A DNA stretch of 64,000 bases from Serinus canaria (GCF_022539315.1 NC_066333.1:4969501-5033500); one strand, 5' to 3'. Shown: positions 23,741 through 35,475, counted from the stretch's first letter. The notes: a model not told the origin generated them from the letters alone. Program-made: numbers and translations.

Positions 23741-24054
23741 AGTATAAACATGACTATTAGCTGAAAAAAATGACATTATAAATAATACTGAGTTACTGCA
23801 ATGTCCCTGATGTGCACCAGTGTTCCTGTGGTTTCACCAGGGAAGGGTTTTGCATTGCATTTGATTCATGATCCCATTTCTGAACTGGTAACACCTTGCC
23901 AGGGTGGAGATGGCTGGGACATGGATGCAGCTCTCTGTGCAAATTCTTGCTTGCCATGTTGGAGAGACTCTGCTCATTCTGGGGCCCTCCAAGTCCCTTC
24001 AGCTCCTTGTCCCAGGAAAACCCACCCCAGTTTTACAAGGCAGGTGCCTGCCTT

Positions 24055-24180
24055 AGAATGAGAGAATAATTCAGGTTTTAGAGGACCTCAGGAGGGCCTG
24101 TTCAATCAGACCAGGTTATTGAGGGCTTTATCCACTCTTGCCTTAGCCTGGATAAACAGGGAATTCTCTCCACTAAATGA
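24055..24180 (-). mobile_element. Diverged CR1 LINE fragment, antisense
   Basis: AGAATAATTCAGG, then GACCTCAGGAGGGCCTGTTC, AGACCAGGTTATTGAGGGCT and TTATCCACTCTTGCCTTAGC follow the order of an avian CR1 3' end read on the opposite strand. There appears to be an internal deletion between CCTGTTCAATC and AGACCAGG. It is more diverged than the copies at 20.5 and 23.5 kb. Confidence 0.7.
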
Positions 24181-26013
24181 AGCTTGGTTTTTGTAGTTTT
24201 GTATCAAGTCTGGACTGATTTAGCAGAATCTGATGTCAGCAACATGAGGAACTGGGTGGTCTTACTGTGCATGGTGGGGTAGGAAGAGATTGCTAGCACA
24301 GCAAGGACAAAAAACACAGACCTCAGGTAGAAACAGTACTGAATGAAACAGTTCAGAGCAAGATGCTGCTTGAGCTCCATAGCCATAAATCCCAAGTGAG
24401 AGAAGGGCCCTGCAGACACCCAGCCAGCTGATGGAGAGATCTGAAGTCACTCCAACCAACATCTGCTTCAGCAGGAGCAGGACTTGCCTCGGTGTTGTCA
24501 GCACAAGTCACAGTTTACACAGCAGGAAGTGTTTCCATCTCAGAGTGAGGTTTGCATGTGAATGCTGGTCTCTGGGAATTGAAGAGAATCATTTTATCCA
24601 AACCAATTTTCCCACTCCTAACAATTTTACCCAGCAGGTCTCAGGTGCCAAGTGGAGCCACTTCAGTGGCTCTGCCTGTGTGTTCACAGGAGACAGGTTT
24701 TTTAATTCTTTAGCAATTCCTTTGTTACTGGAGGATGGGAATTAAAGGCTGGCTGAATGAAGGGAGGCATGACCCCGGAGTCTTAATGAAATAAAACCCT
24801 CTGGGGTTGGCCCAGAGGTTATGCTTCCATTGCCACAGGAGAGACCTGGCTTAATTCCTGCCCTGGTCCCTTGCTCCCAGGCCCAGCAGCAGCAGGGCAG
24901 GGTGTTGCAGAGGTTCTGGCCAGCAATACTCAGCAATGACCTTTCTGACTGATTGCAGGGCAGTGTGGATGAGCCCCTGGGGCACCCAGCCCTGCTCAGC
25001 TGGGCAGGAACGCCGAGGGGAGTGAGACAGATGACAGCCCAGGTTAAGGAAGGGGGCTCAGGGCCCTTCTGGGGGCAAAGGACTTGTCCTTAGGTTTAAA
25101 AATTTAAATAAAAAAAGCAGAGAGGGACACACCCCACTGCCACAGCTAGGCAAGACGTGGGATATTCAACAACATATTATTTGCTGGAAAGAAAATGTAG
25201 GGGTTTTTTTATTTAAAATGTGGCTCTCAGTGAAAACCACATTTATAAAATTTCAAACAATGTATGTTTTGTGGTTGTTGGGACTGAGCACAGCACTCCT
25301 CACGGAGCTTTAAATCATTTCATATGAATGCAAAAGCACTCGCTGCTTTGCTGAATCGAGAGATCTCCAAAAGAGCCTGAATGTGAAAAAAAAAGTAACA
25401 GCTGAAAATTCCAACCAGCAGGCTCGAGTTTTCCAAGGCCTGTTTGCTTTGGCCTGCCTCTGCCATTCCTTTCTTTCTTTCTTTAGAAGTGTGAAACTGG
25501 TTGGTCGCTGGTATTTGTTCTGTGGTCTGCACTAACTGTTCCATCTGTGTAAACTCCAGCTTGCCAGCCTGGGAGTTTAACAACACTTTCCCTTCAGCTG
25601 GAAGGAAAATGAAAGTCCCGTTAAGTGGCACTTTGAAGCTTTGCAAAACACACTGCACTGGGTTTGAGCACGGAGTGGGAAGGTCAGCTCCTGCCTGGGC
25701 CATCAGCACAGGACCCATCACAGCCCAGAGCCAGGGGGCAACCCCCGAGCTCCTGGTGGCACACTCAGCAGGCAAAGGGAGCAAAGGGAGCAGCTGAAAC
25801 CTGGTCAGCACAAGGAGAGAGAGACACACAGCAAGTCAGCTCTGTTTGTATTAGGGGTACCTCTTTGTCACTGGCTACCAAGATTCTGATCTAGGGAAGT
25901 ATTCAGGCTCTAAAATCACCTCTTAGGCTGCCAAATAGGAGTTAAATGCCCAAATAGCTCACTAGGCCTGGTTTCCATCTCATGTCACACATCAGACTTG
26001 GAGATTTTCTTTT
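24181..26013. other. Unique non-coding sequence, no supported feature
   Basis: No recognised transposon or exon. A 169-codon minus-strand frame (25320-25829) is opposed by + strand frames and has no recognisable domain. Confidence 0.5.
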
Positions 26014-26100
26014 TTTGATGCCCAGCTTAATCCGAAAAGGAGCCCAGTTCCCCTTTTCTTTGATGCCCAACTCAATCCTAAAAGGAGCCCAATTCCCCTC
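26014..26100 (+). repeat. 45-bp tandem duplication, diverged
   Basis: Copy one (26014-26058) and copy two (26059 to about 26100) share TTTGATGCCCA, then AAAAGGAGCCCA, then TTCCCCT. They differ at several transitions, so the duplication is older than the 103-bp one at 21.0 kb. Confidence 0.85.
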
Positions 26101-26697
26101 TGAACAACCAGTTCAGCTGTGCCCAACATGACCAAATCTTTGATTGCCTCTGATTCGTAGGCCTGAAGATATTTCTATGGTGTTCTTGTCATTTCAGGTC
26201 ACTACAATAAGTGATATTTTATCTGTGGGTTGTGATTCCAATTTGAGTCCAGCTTCCAGACGAGTTCTGTGTCATTGACCATGTCCTGGGCAGTGTAGGC
26301 TGAGGAGAAACCAGTTCCAGTCCCCTTTGATGGAGGAGGGACTGGCTCTGCCATGTACCAGACTGACCTTGATGAAGGGCTGATCCCACCCTGCCAGGAC
26401 TCTGGGTCCAGCTCTGATGGCACCTCTCCCTTCCCAGGCCAGTTCCAATCTAGAGTTTAAACCTGGCTCAATTCTTCTCCAAATACAAAATATAAAGAAA
26501 AACCGATTAAATCCACTCTCAGCTTTTTATTTACACAGAAAAGATGACTGAAGTGCTGTTTTGCCTCCCCTTTCCATGCTGGTTCTCTTCTGCCCCATGA
26601 TGTATATTTGTCCTTCCCAAGGTTCAGGTCTCCCTAGATTGTACTCCAGAGCCCTGGGCACAAGGCTGCCTTTTTCCCTTCCTCTTTTTTCATGCTG
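26101..26697. other. Unique non-coding sequence
   Basis: No recognised feature. Confidence 0.5.
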
Positions 26698-26740
26698 TTT
26701 TTTTTTTTTTTTTTTCTTTTTTTTTTTTTTTTGTTTTGTT
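26698..26740 (+). repeat. Poly-T tract
   Basis: About 43 bases of almost pure T with single C and G interruptions. It is not attached to a recognisable retrotransposon body. Chance reading frames on both strands run into it. Confidence 0.9.
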
Positions 26741-29700
26741 TCCTGGCTGTGTGCTTAGCAAGGGTATATTTTTAAAGCTGTGTAGGGGTTTTAGCTGCCT
26801 GAATCCTGTGATGGCTAACAGAGAAGCTGTGCTGTTATTACACAAGTAATACTTTGAAAATGTGTAGTAAAATTCAGGATCAGTTACTATCAACATAGGA
26901 GAGGGATATATCAGCTCAGAAAAAATCATTGCTGCTGAGAAAGCAGAATTCATCAGATTCTTCTAAAATAATGTTTCTGAACATTCATATGAACTCCCAA
27001 CAGCTGTTGAGTTCAATCGTGTTTCCTCCTAATCAAAATATATACTGTTGTTTTTTTCACAGAAAATTTAGAGGAGGAGAGAGAGGATTGAAAGTGTTTT
27101 ACAGAAAACTACAAGTGACACTGGAAGTAAATGTGTTTTTGAAGTTGACTTTCAATAAATAACCAGCTTACCAAAAAAAGCCTTTTCCCAAAATTCAAAC
27201 CAAAAACACATCAGTGAACATTTTTCAGATTTGTCTTTCCCCTGCTGCCTTTTTCTGTCTAAAACCTGATTCTTTTCAAATACATTTTCCTTCAGCTGCG
27301 ACATCTTATTTTGGCTGAAAATAAACTTCTATTGAAAAATCCAAGCAGCTTTTCTCTGCAAGGATTTGGAGACTTTGCTTCAAGAAATGTTCACAAAATA
27401 TTCCATCACATAGCTTTTGCTGTAGGTAACCAGAGATATTTGTTCTCTGAAGAAAACTCCACTGCATAATGCAGACACCTTCCCATTTTTGCTGCACTCC
27501 AGCTCCAACACCTGTACTTGCCAGCCTACTCCAACCAAAGAAAGGTCAGTTGGACATTTGCATAAAATAGAATACATTTGCATAAATCAAGCTGCAGCTT
27601 TATATATTGCATTGATCTGGAATGCACATTGTGGTTTTTGTGGTGACAGGTGATGAGAGGCAGCACCAGCCAGTTTTAAGAGTGTCTGTCTTGGGCTCTG
27701 CCCTCAATGGGTGAGTAGGGATCCATCCCCAAGCCCACCTGAATGCTCACAGATGTCAATAAGACCACAGCAGACAGTCAGTTCTTCTGCTCAGCCCACC
27801 AGAGCATCAGACACTATTTCCCCCCCATTTTTTATCTGTTGTGCTTTTCTCAAGTCATGGAATCAAACCTGTAGGTATCAGAGGTTCATGTAGGTTGAAA
27901 ATTCAGATTAAACCATCCAAAATTAGGCTTTGCCAAGATTAGCAGTAATTGATGCACCCAAGGTTTTTATACAATAAGTTTTAGTTCATTTGAGTTTATT
28001 CAAGATCATGATATATTTGGGTCCAATTTTTTGTCTGATTTGAAGTGGCAGAGAAAATCTAGACTCTCCTGACTTTTAGGAACTGAAGACTTCACATTAA
28101 TTTCAAATTCCAGGAAATATCTAATAAAACCACTGCAGCTGGCACTGTCCAAATTGCCAATATATTCAGAAGCAAGTCAGAAGTGCCAAAGGGATGACGT
28201 GACAGGAGAGCTTCTGCTCCTGCTCTGAGTCCACACTGGCACCAAGTCCTGTCCTGGAAAGTGAAGGGGCCAGGCCACCTGCTCTTTGTGCTGACCTCTA
28301 GCAAAGAAACCACCTGAGCAGCTCCAGACTGGCCTCTCAGATAAATTATGTCATTCCTTTCATCCTTAAATCCACCTGAGTAGGAGAGCTGCCAAAGGAT
28401 GGGTCTCAAAACCAGACTTTTGCAAGGGAATTTTTTCTTTTTTTTTTTTGGTTTGGAGAGGAATAATTTCGTATCAGAATGAAAAATTGCTTTCAAACAC
28501 CACACCAGGGCTGTGTAAATCAGGCAGGGAGGATCAGGCCTTTGCAGAAAACCTCTTTTTAAAACTACTCAGAGGACTGAGGTAGTGCCTGAGCCTGTCA
28601 CCAGCATGGGGGTTGGCAGAGGGCATGGCCAGCAGTGTAAGGGTTTGATTTACCTGAATGCTGACCAGTCAGCTCTGCTGTTCTGAGTAGAAATCAGATT
28701 GTTTATCCAGCCCCTCTGCTCTGATCTGCACTTTTGGGTTCATGCTCAAAAGCAAAACATGCAGCAGCCAGGTCAACAGCTCAGACAGCAAAGGTCACCG
28801 AGCCTGGGCACTAAAACAGGACACAAAAAGGAGCCCAGCTGAGCCCCACACTAACCCCAGCACACCATTCATTACTGGAGTGGTTATACCTAATTAAGAG
28901 TACAAGGCAGGATCCCCAGGCAGCTGATCAGAATCAGGAGACAGCACACAATGATAAATGGAATTGCCTAAAAATCAGCAGTATTTTTACTGAGGAACAA
29001 GGCCTTGCATTCCTTTTATTTGCCTCTGCTTTCAAAGGCAGCAGCCAGACGTTTTTGGTGTCCCTCTCAACCTCAGGGGCAGTGGCAGGTAGGAAGCTAT
29101 GCCTGGGTGCAGTGGGACAGGGACAAGCTGGGCTGCCCCTCCTTTGTGCCTCCCCTTGAGCACCCACTGCTCTCTGCTTCTCTGAGTGGAGCTGCTCAGA
29201 GCACACTTGATGGAGGGATTTCCACAGGTACAGGACTGTGGTGGTGCTGGTGGCACAAATGGAAGCAGAAGCATCTCTTGGCCTGGGCACAGAAGGCATT
29301 TCCTGCAGCTGGGATTACCTGCAGATGTGATGGGCTCCAGAGAACACTGTGGTGACCAGCTCAGCTTCCAGAGCTGTGGAGTGTGAGCTGCTCTACAGGA
29401 GCAGAGCAGGATTTGTGTGCCAGGATCTGAGGCTCCTCTCATCCTGGAGCGAGTCAGGAGAGCCTCTCTCAGGTCCATGGAGAACTTGGCTCCAGAAATG
29501 CTGCTCCTGCATGGAACAGTTCTTGAGATCTAACCCACCCACCACAAATAAAGCAATAATGCTGTTAGAAAGAGATGTCCTTGGTGCTATCACCCAGACT
29601 CATTTCTGCTCCAGTATTCAACAGGAGTTTTTGGAAAGGCAAGATAATGACTTGGGAATTGCAGCTGGCCTTAGCATAGTGCAGTGAAATAGTGCATAGT

Positions 29701-30928
29701 GCAATGAAATTTTTATCAAGACTAGCTGAGAATGTGACACATTTAAACCAATCAAGTGTATTTATTTTACAGTAATCTCAAAATAGCAACAATGACCTTA
29801 GTGAGGGGACCCTTCTGAGCACTAGAGATTAGCTGGGGTTAACAGTGCCCTGAATGCTGATCTCTCCCAGGCAGTGATGGGGACGTGGATCCTTTTAAAA
29901 GGATTCAATACTGGCTGCTGAAGCCTCCATGAAGCAGCCCCACAAGGCCTCAGCATGGTTTTTAATAAACCAGCTCTGGCCCCATCACCCCAGGCGTTGC
30001 CTCCCAGCCAGAGCTGCTTCCCTCTGGCATTTTTAGCAGCGTGGCTGTTCTCACTGCAGATTTGTTTCCTCTGTGGTTTTGTAGCCTGTTGCCTTCCATG
30101 CTGGTAGAGCCAACATAAGGGGAAGTAGGTGGGGAAATGCCCCTCCTGTTCCTGAGCCAAAAGCAGGGGAGAGCTGTGCCTTCTATCTTTGGCTGGGGGA
30201 AGCAGCATTCCCTGGTGCTTCCCTTTCCTGCCCCTGTGTGCAGCCAGGGCTCCCCGTGCTCCATCTGGATGATGGGAGGAGCTGGTGCTGCTGCTCAGCC
30301 TGGGCACACTCAGTGCCTCTCCTGCTGAGTGCCTGCCCTGCCCTGCTGTGCCCAAGGGCCTTGGCACCAAGGGCACACCAAAGAATCAGCCCAGGGGAAG
30401 TGCACGAGATTGAATTAGGGAAAAATCTGCCTTTGCACAATGATTGAAAACCAGAGGCCATTTAAAAAGCCTTGCCCGGGCTTTGAAAGTGTCGAGAACA
30501 TTTGGGAAGCTCTGCTGCCCATGGTGTATTTCTCAAGTCACTGTGTGATATTTCAGCTCCTGGCTAGATAATAATCAGACAGATATCCCATAATGCAGAA
30601 ACATCAAGTCATTATCAGACCCTGGAATAAAAAAGTAAAATCAAACTAAATACAAGATACAGCAATATCCTGTGAACAAGTGATTTGTCTGCTACAATTC
30701 TGCTCAAGTTCCTGTGACAGCAGATGAAAGGCAGGACACAGACAGGACTTCTTGGAGCTTGTGCAAAAGTTGCTTTAACTACAATTACAAAGTCAATTAG
30801 AAAGTCATTTCAGCACTAATGAAACAATGAATGATTGATGCTGAATAGTTCTGGCAGGAAATACAGCCTGGTAAATACAGCTGACCAGGAAAAGGCAATT
30901 CAAAGTTACATCAAAAGTTTAGGGGGTT
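26741..30928. other. Unique non-coding sequence, short T-run at 28431-28449
   Basis: No recognised transposon, exon or RNA gene. At about 29670-29710 a short imperfect local duplication of ATAGTGCARTGAAAT occurs. The stretch 30440-30690 is repeat-free with several TAAT/ATTA words and could be regulatory, but I have no stronger evidence. A 184-codon minus frame (29822-30376) overlies GC-rich sequence and lacks any known domain. Confidence 0.45.
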
Positions 30929-30954
30929 TGTGTGTGTGTGTGTGTGTGTGTGTG
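30929..30954 (+). repeat. (TG)13 dinucleotide microsatellite
   Basis: Thirteen uninterrupted TG units, followed by TTTGTGTATATG. Confidence 0.95.
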
Positions 30955-31300
30955 TTTGTGTATATGAGACTGCAAATTTACAAATTCAAAGTGCTTCATT
31001 TTTGGGGTACAAATTAACACCTTTAACCAGATAGAGTTCATACTCCCAGTCATTCTGGTGTAACCTCTAGTATGCTTGAGATGCCAAATATGTTTCCAGA
31101 TCCCAGGCTGGACTGGGAGAGCTTCAGTGCCTAGGTCAGGTGTCAGCTGGTCATTTCTCCTCATGTCCAGTGTGCCTTGGGCAGAAGCAGAGGTGAAGAA
31201 GGCATAAATCCAGTTATATATTAGATATAACACACAATGTATTATGTATTGTGTATTAAATACAGATATATTTCTCTATAAGTATAGACACATATAGATG

Positions 31301-31313
31301 TATATATATATAT
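31301..31313 (+). repeat. Short (TA)n run
   Basis: Six and a half TA units in an AT-rich stretch (31215-31315) with related GTATTATGTATTGTGTATTA words. Confidence 0.8.
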
Positions 31314-32839
31314 TTCCAGATGCTCCTGCCTTGAAAATGTGATAGATCAATGCATTATCCTGTTCTCTTTCCTGTGGCTCCTATTGCTCTCACTGGGTTT
31401 AAAATCAATATGGATGTTGTGATGCCTTGACCTACAAATTTAATCCCAGGTGGGATTAGAAATTCTCTCTGTAGCAGGCAGAGAATCCTAGGAGATGGTT
31501 CTGGCTAAATCCAACTGCTGAGATAGAGAGAGGTTTCTGAGCTTTGTCCAAACAGAGAATCTCAGATTTCAGTCCGTGGATAGACCAGCTTTTCCTTCCC
31601 CATGGCACAGAGCTGTGTGCCTGCAGGGCACTCCAGCAGGAGCAGGGGCAGTGCCCAAAGCTGATGCAAGAATCAAGGAAAATGCTGCAGAACAAACTAA
31701 TTGAGCAAAACCTCTTTAATGTAGTTACACCACACCACATCCACACACAGGCCTGGTGTAAAACTTACTGCTAGAGCAGAGCTACTTGTGTGTTATGGTT
31801 GTGTCATAGAGGCTTGATTAAGCAGGACAAATTTCCTGACTGTTCCTGTAATCCTCCTGAATCCTAGTGGCAGTAAGGAAAATGGGCACTCTGGGAAGGG
31901 TCAGAGCATGGTGGCAGTTGTGGCTGTGTAGGTGCAGGGTCACTGGACATGGTAAAACTCCCTCCCCACACAGCCTGTGCCATGCTCCGTTGGCCATGGA
32001 GCCACTCCAGGGTTTTTCCCTGTGAGGATGGCATGGATGGCAGGATCAGTGGATCCTGACAAGGATCAAGAATCATTACCTTAGGTCACTCATATAGCCA
32101 TTACCTGGCAGAGCTTGACTGCTCCTTTTAACCATATTTAATGCTTCCCATCTGAGTGTTTTAATGTGCCTTAAAGGTGTGTTCATGGTGCTTGATCCAC
32201 TCTGAGGCAAACACCTGCTTGAGGTCTCAGCTCCACACATCTCACAGCTCTGTGACTGTGTGGGCACCATCTCTGCCCCCACCATGCTCTTCCCATCCCT
32301 CCTGTGCCAGGTGTCTCCTTGCCCTGAGCACTTAGAAAGCTGCAATTTCAGTGCAGAACAGCAGTGCACAGACTGAAACTGGCCAGACTGAAACATTCAC
32401 CTAAGGCCATTTGTTTACAGCACCCTTGCACTCACCACGAGATCCTTTTCTTTTTTTAATCCAGGCACATGGGTGCTGCATCTTGTGGCTGTTCCAGGCT
32501 TAAGGTGCCCTGTGAGCAACACCTTCCTTCCTGTGGGAGCTGTGAGCTGGGTCTGCTCACAGTGTGTTTGGTCTGTCTCTAGAGAGGCTGCTGTAAAATG
32601 ATTGCTGAACCCATCTCCAGTTCACTCCTGCTAATTAAACACCTCTGGTTCAGTGCTTGCTTGCTCCTTTGTTTTCCCCCTTCCCCCCTTTTTTTCTTTT
32701 TTTCTTTTTGGCTAGTTCCAAGAGGATATTATTTTTAGCTCAGGAGGGTTAAAGGGGAAGGGAATTGTGCCAGAATCAGGTTGTTAGGAGATGGGGAGAG
32801 AGGAAAAAAATGCTGGGGGTGGGGGGAGATCTGCAGTGA
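31314..32839. other. Unique non-coding sequence
   Basis: No recognised feature. A T/C-rich segment lies at 32670-32710. Confidence 0.5.
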
Positions 32840-33000
32840 TTAAAATTCCATCTAATAATAAGACAGAAAGCTGCAGTGCACAGGCCTAGCCTAAATTAAG
32901 CTCCTGAATTAGAAGCGCTTTCCAAAATTCCTCTGTGGACAATTTAATTAGGCGACAGGTATTTCCACAGTCACACAGTGCTTCCTCTTGGCAGTAAATA
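32840..33000. promoter_or_regulatory. Weak candidate regulatory block (homeodomain-like ATTA motifs)
   Basis: Several ATTA/TAAT words occur in repeat-free sequence, including CTGAATTAGAAGCGC at about 32903 and CAATTTAATTAGGCG at about 32940, with two retained CpGs. The impression is from motifs only. Confidence 0.2.
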
Positions 33001-33343
33001 AAGACTCCAAGAATTCTCACCCTAGAAGCCAGTGAAGAAAGCAAAACAAAACCTCCAGCAGGACACAGAGCAGCGTGTGGTGAGACTGGCCCAGCTCCCC
33101 TCCTCCCCATCCCACCCTGGTAATGGATGGTGCAGGAGCCCAGTCCTGACGAGGGGCCAGGAGGTTAATCTGCAGCTGGCTCTCTGATAGAGTCCATGGC
33201 CAGCACTGTGCCCCACAGCCCATCCATAATCTGGGCTTTGCTCTGGCAGTGGCAGGGCAGGACTGACGTGTGCAGCCCCCAGCCCTGGCACCAACAATGC
33301 CTCCCATCCACATCAGCTCTGCACTCCCCTTCTGCTGCTCCCC

Positions 33344-33935
33344 GGATCCTCCCCAGACCTCTCTGGAGCTGTGATTAAGGATGCTGGATCCTCCCCAGCC
33401 CTCTCTGGAGCTGTGATTAAGGATGCTGGATCCTCCCCAGCTCTCTCTGGAGCTGTGATTAAGGATGCTGGATCCTCCCCAGCCCTCTCTGGAGCTGTGA
33501 TTAAGGATGCTGGATCCTCCCCAGCTCTCTCTGGAGCTGTGATTAAGGATGCTGGATCCTCCCCAGCCCTCTCTGGAGCTGTGATTAAGGATGCTGGAAC
33601 CTCCCCAGCCCTCTCTGGAGCTGTGATTAAGGATGCTGGATCCTCCCCAGACCTCTCTGGAGCTGTGATTAAGGATGCTGGATCCTCCCCAGCCCTCTCT
33701 GGAGCTGTGATTAAGGATGCTGGATCCTCCCCAGCTCTCTCTGGAGCTGTGATTAAGGATGCTGGATCCTCCCCAGCCCTCTCTGGAGCTGTGATTAAGG
33801 ATGCTGGATCCTCACCAGCCCTCTCTGGAGCTGTGATTAAGGATGCTGGATCCTCCCCAGCCCTCTCTGGAGCTGTGATTAAGGATGCTGGATCCTCCCC
33901 AGCCCTCTCTGGAGCTGTGATTAAGGATGCTGGAT
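33344..33935 (+). repeat. Minisatellite, 42-bp unit, about 14 copies
   Basis: The unit runs CTCTCTGGAGCTGTGATTAA, then GGATGCTGGATCCTCCCCAG, then two variable bases. Copies are almost identical; variants are GGAACC for GGATCC near 33595, CTCACCAG near 33813, and a decayed last copy (GATTCCTA). The dinucleotide after CCCCAG reads, in order, AC CC CT CC CT CC CC AC CC CT CC CC CC CC. The unit is divisible by three and stop-free in one frame on each strand, so it produces a 14-residue-periodic frame on + (33371-33952, GTG start only) and on minus (33313-34104). Neither has a signal peptide or known domain, so I do not call a gene. Confidence 0.98.
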
Positions 33936-34047
33936 TCCTAGCCCCTCCCTGACAGCACTGGGAGAGCACATGCTGTTGTCTCAGGCAGCTTGGAGCAGGG
34001 GAGAAATGGGAATTTGAGTGGTTTTCCTCCCCAAAACCAGCATCACC

Positions 34048-34713
34048 TGTGGCAGTGTTTGTGGGTCCCCAGGAAAAAGGAAGAGACGAGAATCTTGACT
34101 CCATGTTCCAGAAGGCTGATAAATTATATATTGTATTATATTATATTATATTATATTATATTATATTATATTATATTATATTATATTATATTATATGATA
34201 TTATTATATGATATTATATATATTATATATATTATATTATATTATATTATATTATATTATATTATATTATATTATATTATATTATATTATATATTATATT
34301 ATATCATCATATTGTATCATACTATATTATATTTATTTTATTTTATTATATTATATTACATTGCATTACATCATATCATGTTGTATCATACTATATTATA
34401 TTTATTTTATTATATTAAAATTATATATTAAAACTAAACTAAAATAATAGAAAGAAAGGATTTCATCAGAAGGCTAGCAAGGGATGATCATAAAAAACCC
34501 ATGACAGACTCTGAGAGCCTGACCCAGCTGGACCAGGATTGGCCATCAAGTAAAAACAGTCCACATGAGACCAATCAAAGCTGCACTTGTTGGTAAACCA
34601 TCTCCAGACCACATTCCACAGCCATCAGATAGTTATTGTTTTCATTTCTTTTCTGAGGCTTCTCAGGAGAAAAATCCTAGCAAAGATATTTTTCAGAAAA
34701 TATGTCAGTGACA
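34048..34713 (-). mobile_element. Solo LTR of a passerine-type endogenous retrovirus
   Basis: The element begins TGTGGCAGTG and ends CAGTGACA, giving TG...CA termini inside an exact ATCACC duplication. The texture matches LTRs that are very common in songbird genomes, read on the opposite strand: TTGACTCCATG plus CAGAAGGCTG near one end, then GATTGGCCATCAAGTAAAAA, GAGACCAATCAAAGCTGCAC, CCATCTCCAGACCACATTCC and CTTCTGAGGCTTCTCAGGAG, to the end. In transcriptional sense it lies on the minus strand. No internal region or genes adjoin it, so it is a solo LTR left by LTR-LTR recombination. About 310 of its 666 bp is an ATATT repeat expansion. The family is recognised by memory; no subfamily name is assigned. 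Confidence 0.85.
34124..34436 (+). repeat. (ATATT)n pentanucleotide array inside the LTR
   Basis: Pure five-base periodicity occurs at about 34133-34195 and 34225-34300. It is broken by ATGATATTATTATATGATA in the middle and followed by a degenerate part with TATCAT, TTTTATTTTATT and TTACATTGCATTACATCATA variants up to 34436. Because it sits between LTR landmarks, it probably grew from the AT-rich region of the LTR. Frames of 73 to 79 codons rich in Ile and Tyr cross it and are artefacts. Confidence 0.95.
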
Positions 34714-34861
34714 ATCACCCTATAGTCACCATTTTTAATTAATAAATCAAAATTATTTTAAAAATAATAAAGTCACTTATTTCTTTATATGGTATAAACA
34801 CTCTTTGTAGCAAGAAAGAAAAGGATTATTTTCTTCCCTTCAAAAAAAGCAAGGAATTAGT

Positions 34862-34995
34862 GAATGGTTTGGGTTGAAAGGGACCCTAAAGGTCATGTCC
34901 AAACACCTGCCATGGGCAGGGACATCTTCCACCAAACCAGATTGCTCCAAGGCCTGTCCAACCTATCCTGGAGCACTTTCAGGGAGGATGTACTC
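34862..34995 (-). mobile_element. CR1 LINE 3'-end fragment, antisense
   Basis: GAATGGTTTGGGTTGAAAGG, then CATGGGCAGGGACATCTTCC, ACCAAACCAGATTGCTCC, and a diverged TCCAACCTATCCTGGAGCAC follow the reverse-complement avian CR1 3' end. It lacks the terminal ATTCTATG repeats beyond GAATGG and is 5'-truncated, with no coding content. Confidence 0.9.
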
Positions 34996-35475
34996 CCAAC
35001 TCCTCTGGGCAAGTCTACCCCTGCTGTGCTGAAAATTCAGAGTACCAAAACAAAGGACATGTATTACTTTTACCTGAAAAGTGCCTTTATATATCACACT
35101 GCCTTTATTTAACACACAAGTGTAACAATATAGGCCATGCACTGATAGCAGCAATGGGAATTTCCAGAATTCTCAGAAATATTCCTTCTTTCAGCACTGT
35201 TTTTCTCATGATTCTTTCTACTTGTCTTGAACAAACCTTCCTTAATTCCTCTCCCAAATATTTGATGCTGCCTTAGCATTTTCTTGGAAACACTCTATGT
35301 GTGAAAACATTCTTAGATTTCCTTGGGGTGAAAACCAGAGGAATTAAGAACAAGGCTTATCAACCAAGTGTCAGTGGTAGGCACCAATCTCCCATGGAAT
35401 ATCTCTTTGTGTGACATCCTTTAAGTGATCCAACAGTCCCTCTTGGGGGGTCAGGTCTTCCCCAGGGGGATCAAG
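34996..35475. other. Unique non-coding sequence
   Basis: No recognised feature. The first 50 bases may be a decayed continuation of the CR1 fragment. Confidence 0.45.

Larger units (their letters stand above)
34042..34719. repeat. 6-bp target-site duplication flanking the solo LTR
   Basis: ATCACC occurs at 34042-34047, immediately before the TG of the LTR, and again at 34714-34719, immediately after its terminal CA. The match is exact at six bases. Such a duplication marks retroviral integration; six bases is common for class II (ERVK-like) elements and alpharetroviruses, whereas ERVL elements usually give five. Confidence 0.8.

Noticed and set aside
25320..25829. 169-codon minus-strand frame with a hydrophobic start
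   Set aside because: The N-terminal Leu-rich stretch could mimic a signal peptide, but the remainder shows no cysteine pattern or domain, and + frames overlap it.
26698..26740. Poly-T as the tail of a reverse-inserted processed pseudogene
   Set aside because: I recognised no coding remnant on the side where the gene body would lie.
33344..33935. CRISPR-like array
   Set aside because: The repeats are contiguous with no unique spacers, and the surrounding DNA is avian, not prokaryotic. It is a minisatellite.
33371..33952. 193-codon + frame of a 14-residue repeat as a secreted or structural repeat protein
   Set aside because: It begins only at GTG, has no signal peptide or flanking exon structure, and its openness follows from a stop-free 42-bp unit.
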